In this document: positions 6,206 to 6,839 of the stretch, piece by piece
How positions within the stretch are numbered: the first letter of the stretch is position 1
Layout of the letters: each line of letters begins with the position of its first letter
Assembly: GCA_013813075.1 (NCBI GenBank)
Contig: JACCSI010000470.1
Location: forward strand, 1 to 6,839
Reading direction: 5' to 3'
Source of the DNA: Acidobacteriota bacterium
Lineage (GTDB): Bacteria > Acidobacteriota > Vicinamibacteria > Vicinamibacterales > UBA2999
DNA length: 6,839 nucleotides
Notes under the pieces: model-generated
What the model saw: the letters and a program-made list of their open reading frames with translations, nothing else
The model's database searches: none
Told to the model about the DNA's origin: nothing
Translations under genes and position numbers: made by a program

Positions 6206-6839
6206 ATGCTCGCTCTTAGAACGCTCGAATTCGATCGCATTGTCGAAGTGGTCACCGGCCTGGCGTTGACGCCACTCGGCGCACAGGTGCTGGCACAACT
6301 GCGACCGGATACCGACCCGAAGACGGTCGCGGCGGCGTTGAATGCGACCGGCGAGACCACCAGCTACCTGACGCACAACGTGCTGTTTCCACTGCGCGCC
6401 GGGCCGGGACTCGACGAGGCGCTGGCGGTGCTGCAGCTCGCTGCCCATCTGCTCGAACCACTCCCCCTGCGTTCGGTGGCGGATTTTCTGGACTCGGTGG
6501 ACATCGCGCGAACCGCGATCCGGAACGCGTCCGGATCGTTTCCCATTCTGTCGGGCATCGCGTCGCGCGCGGCAAGCTTTCGGTTTGAAGTCGCCGCGGT
6601 CCGGCATGCGATCGATCCATCCGGGGAGGTGCTCGACCAGGCGAGTCCCGCACTGCGCGGGATTCGCGATCAGCTGCGCAACAAGCGCTCACGCCTCCGC
6701 ACCACGCTGGAACAGTTCGTCCGCGGCCGTGACACCGCGAAGTATCTGCAAGAACAGGTCATCACCGAGCGCAACGGCCGGTATGTGCTCGTCGTCCGTG
6801 CCGAACATCGCGGCAACGTGCCGGGCATCGTCCACGGCA
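6206..6839 (+). CDS. mutS2: MutS2 (Smr-type MutS homologue), N-terminal part only
   Basis: First 211 codons of MutS2; the Walker ATPase and C-terminal Smr nuclease domains lie beyond the right edge. MutS2 is a MutS-fold ATPase that does not do mismatch repair. It suppresses homologous recombination or, in Bacillus, resolves collided ribosomes. Family hallmarks are TLEFDRIVEVV at the start (6-16), the TPLG turn (22-25), LRPDTDP (32-38), IDPSGEVLDQASPALRGIR (136-154), the basic helix to about residue 175, YLQEQVITERNGRYVL (180-195) and VRAEHRGNVPGIVHG (197-211), ending just where the SSSG-x-T segment normally follows. The ATG at 6206 fits the family N-terminus; an in-frame GTG at 6197 is an alternative. 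No Shine-Dalgarno is obvious. Only 15 bases separate it from the repeat element, so its leader is largely repeat-derived. It may be co-transcribed with larB, 197 bases upstream. Confidence 0.92.
   Translation, partial: MLALRTLEFDRIVEVVTGLALTPLGAQVLAQLRPDTDPKTVAAALNATGETTSYLTHNVLFPLRAGPGLDEALAVLQLAAHLLEPLPLRSVADFLDSVDIARTAIRNASGSFPILSGIASRAASFRFEVAAVRHAIDPSGEVLDQASPALRGIRDQLRNKRSRLRTTLEQFVRGRDTAKYLQEQVITERNGRYVLVVRAEHRGNVPGIVHG

Noticed and set aside
5999..6607. Minus-strand open frames over the repeat element and mutS2, including a TENTENTEE peptide
   Set aside because: The repeat peptide is only the translation of the CTCTGTG repeats, and the remainder is antisense to mutS2.

Overview
The window is GC-rich bacterial chromosomal DNA. 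It carries six protein-coding genes, two of them cut by the window edges, packed with short gaps. The mix is housekeeping and general metabolism: an exported M20 peptidase, an exported serine hydrolase, citrate synthase, a membrane glycosyltransferase, LarB and MutS2. Together with the short 'TTCTCTGTG'-type dispersed repeat before mutS2, this suggests a soil-type member of the Acidobacteriota, possibly the Vicinamibacteria lineage. That placement is a guess from gene style and repeat type, not a sequence match.

Layout. Positions 1-1199 (minus strand) hold the N-terminal 399 codons of a signal-peptide-bearing M20 metallopeptidase whose C-terminus lies beyond the left edge. A second exported hydrolase of the beta-lactamase/penicillin-binding-protein fold (1229-2404, plus strand) diverges from it, with only 29 bases between the two start codons. 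It converges on a citrate synthase gene (2474-3613, minus) across a 69-base gap holding a small hairpin. Upstream of citrate synthase and in the same direction is a processive family 2 glycosyltransferase of the cellulose/mannan synthase type (3671-5167, minus). A near-consensus sigma70-type promoter (TTGACT, 16 bases, TATAAT) sits just upstream of it, inside the 70-base gap shared with divergent larB (5238-6008, plus). A 197-base gap follows, most of it an imperfect terminal-inverted-repeat element (6020-6190). The start of mutS2 (6206 to the right edge, plus) comes 15 bases after the element.

Functional picture. The two exported hydrolases may work together on extracytoplasmic peptides, amides or esters. 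Citrate synthase feeds the TCA cycle. The glycosyltransferase probably makes a beta-linked surface polysaccharide. LarB performs the first step of nickel-pincer nucleotide cofactor synthesis; its partners LarC and LarE and the target enzyme LarA are not in the window. MutS2 acts in recombination control or ribosome rescue.

I found no convincing previously undescribed system. The items most worth a second look are the inverted-repeat element that forms nearly all of the mutS2 leader, the strong promoter overlapping the larB leader, and the GTG start of citrate synthase, which has no visible Shine-Dalgarno sequence and may be leaderless.
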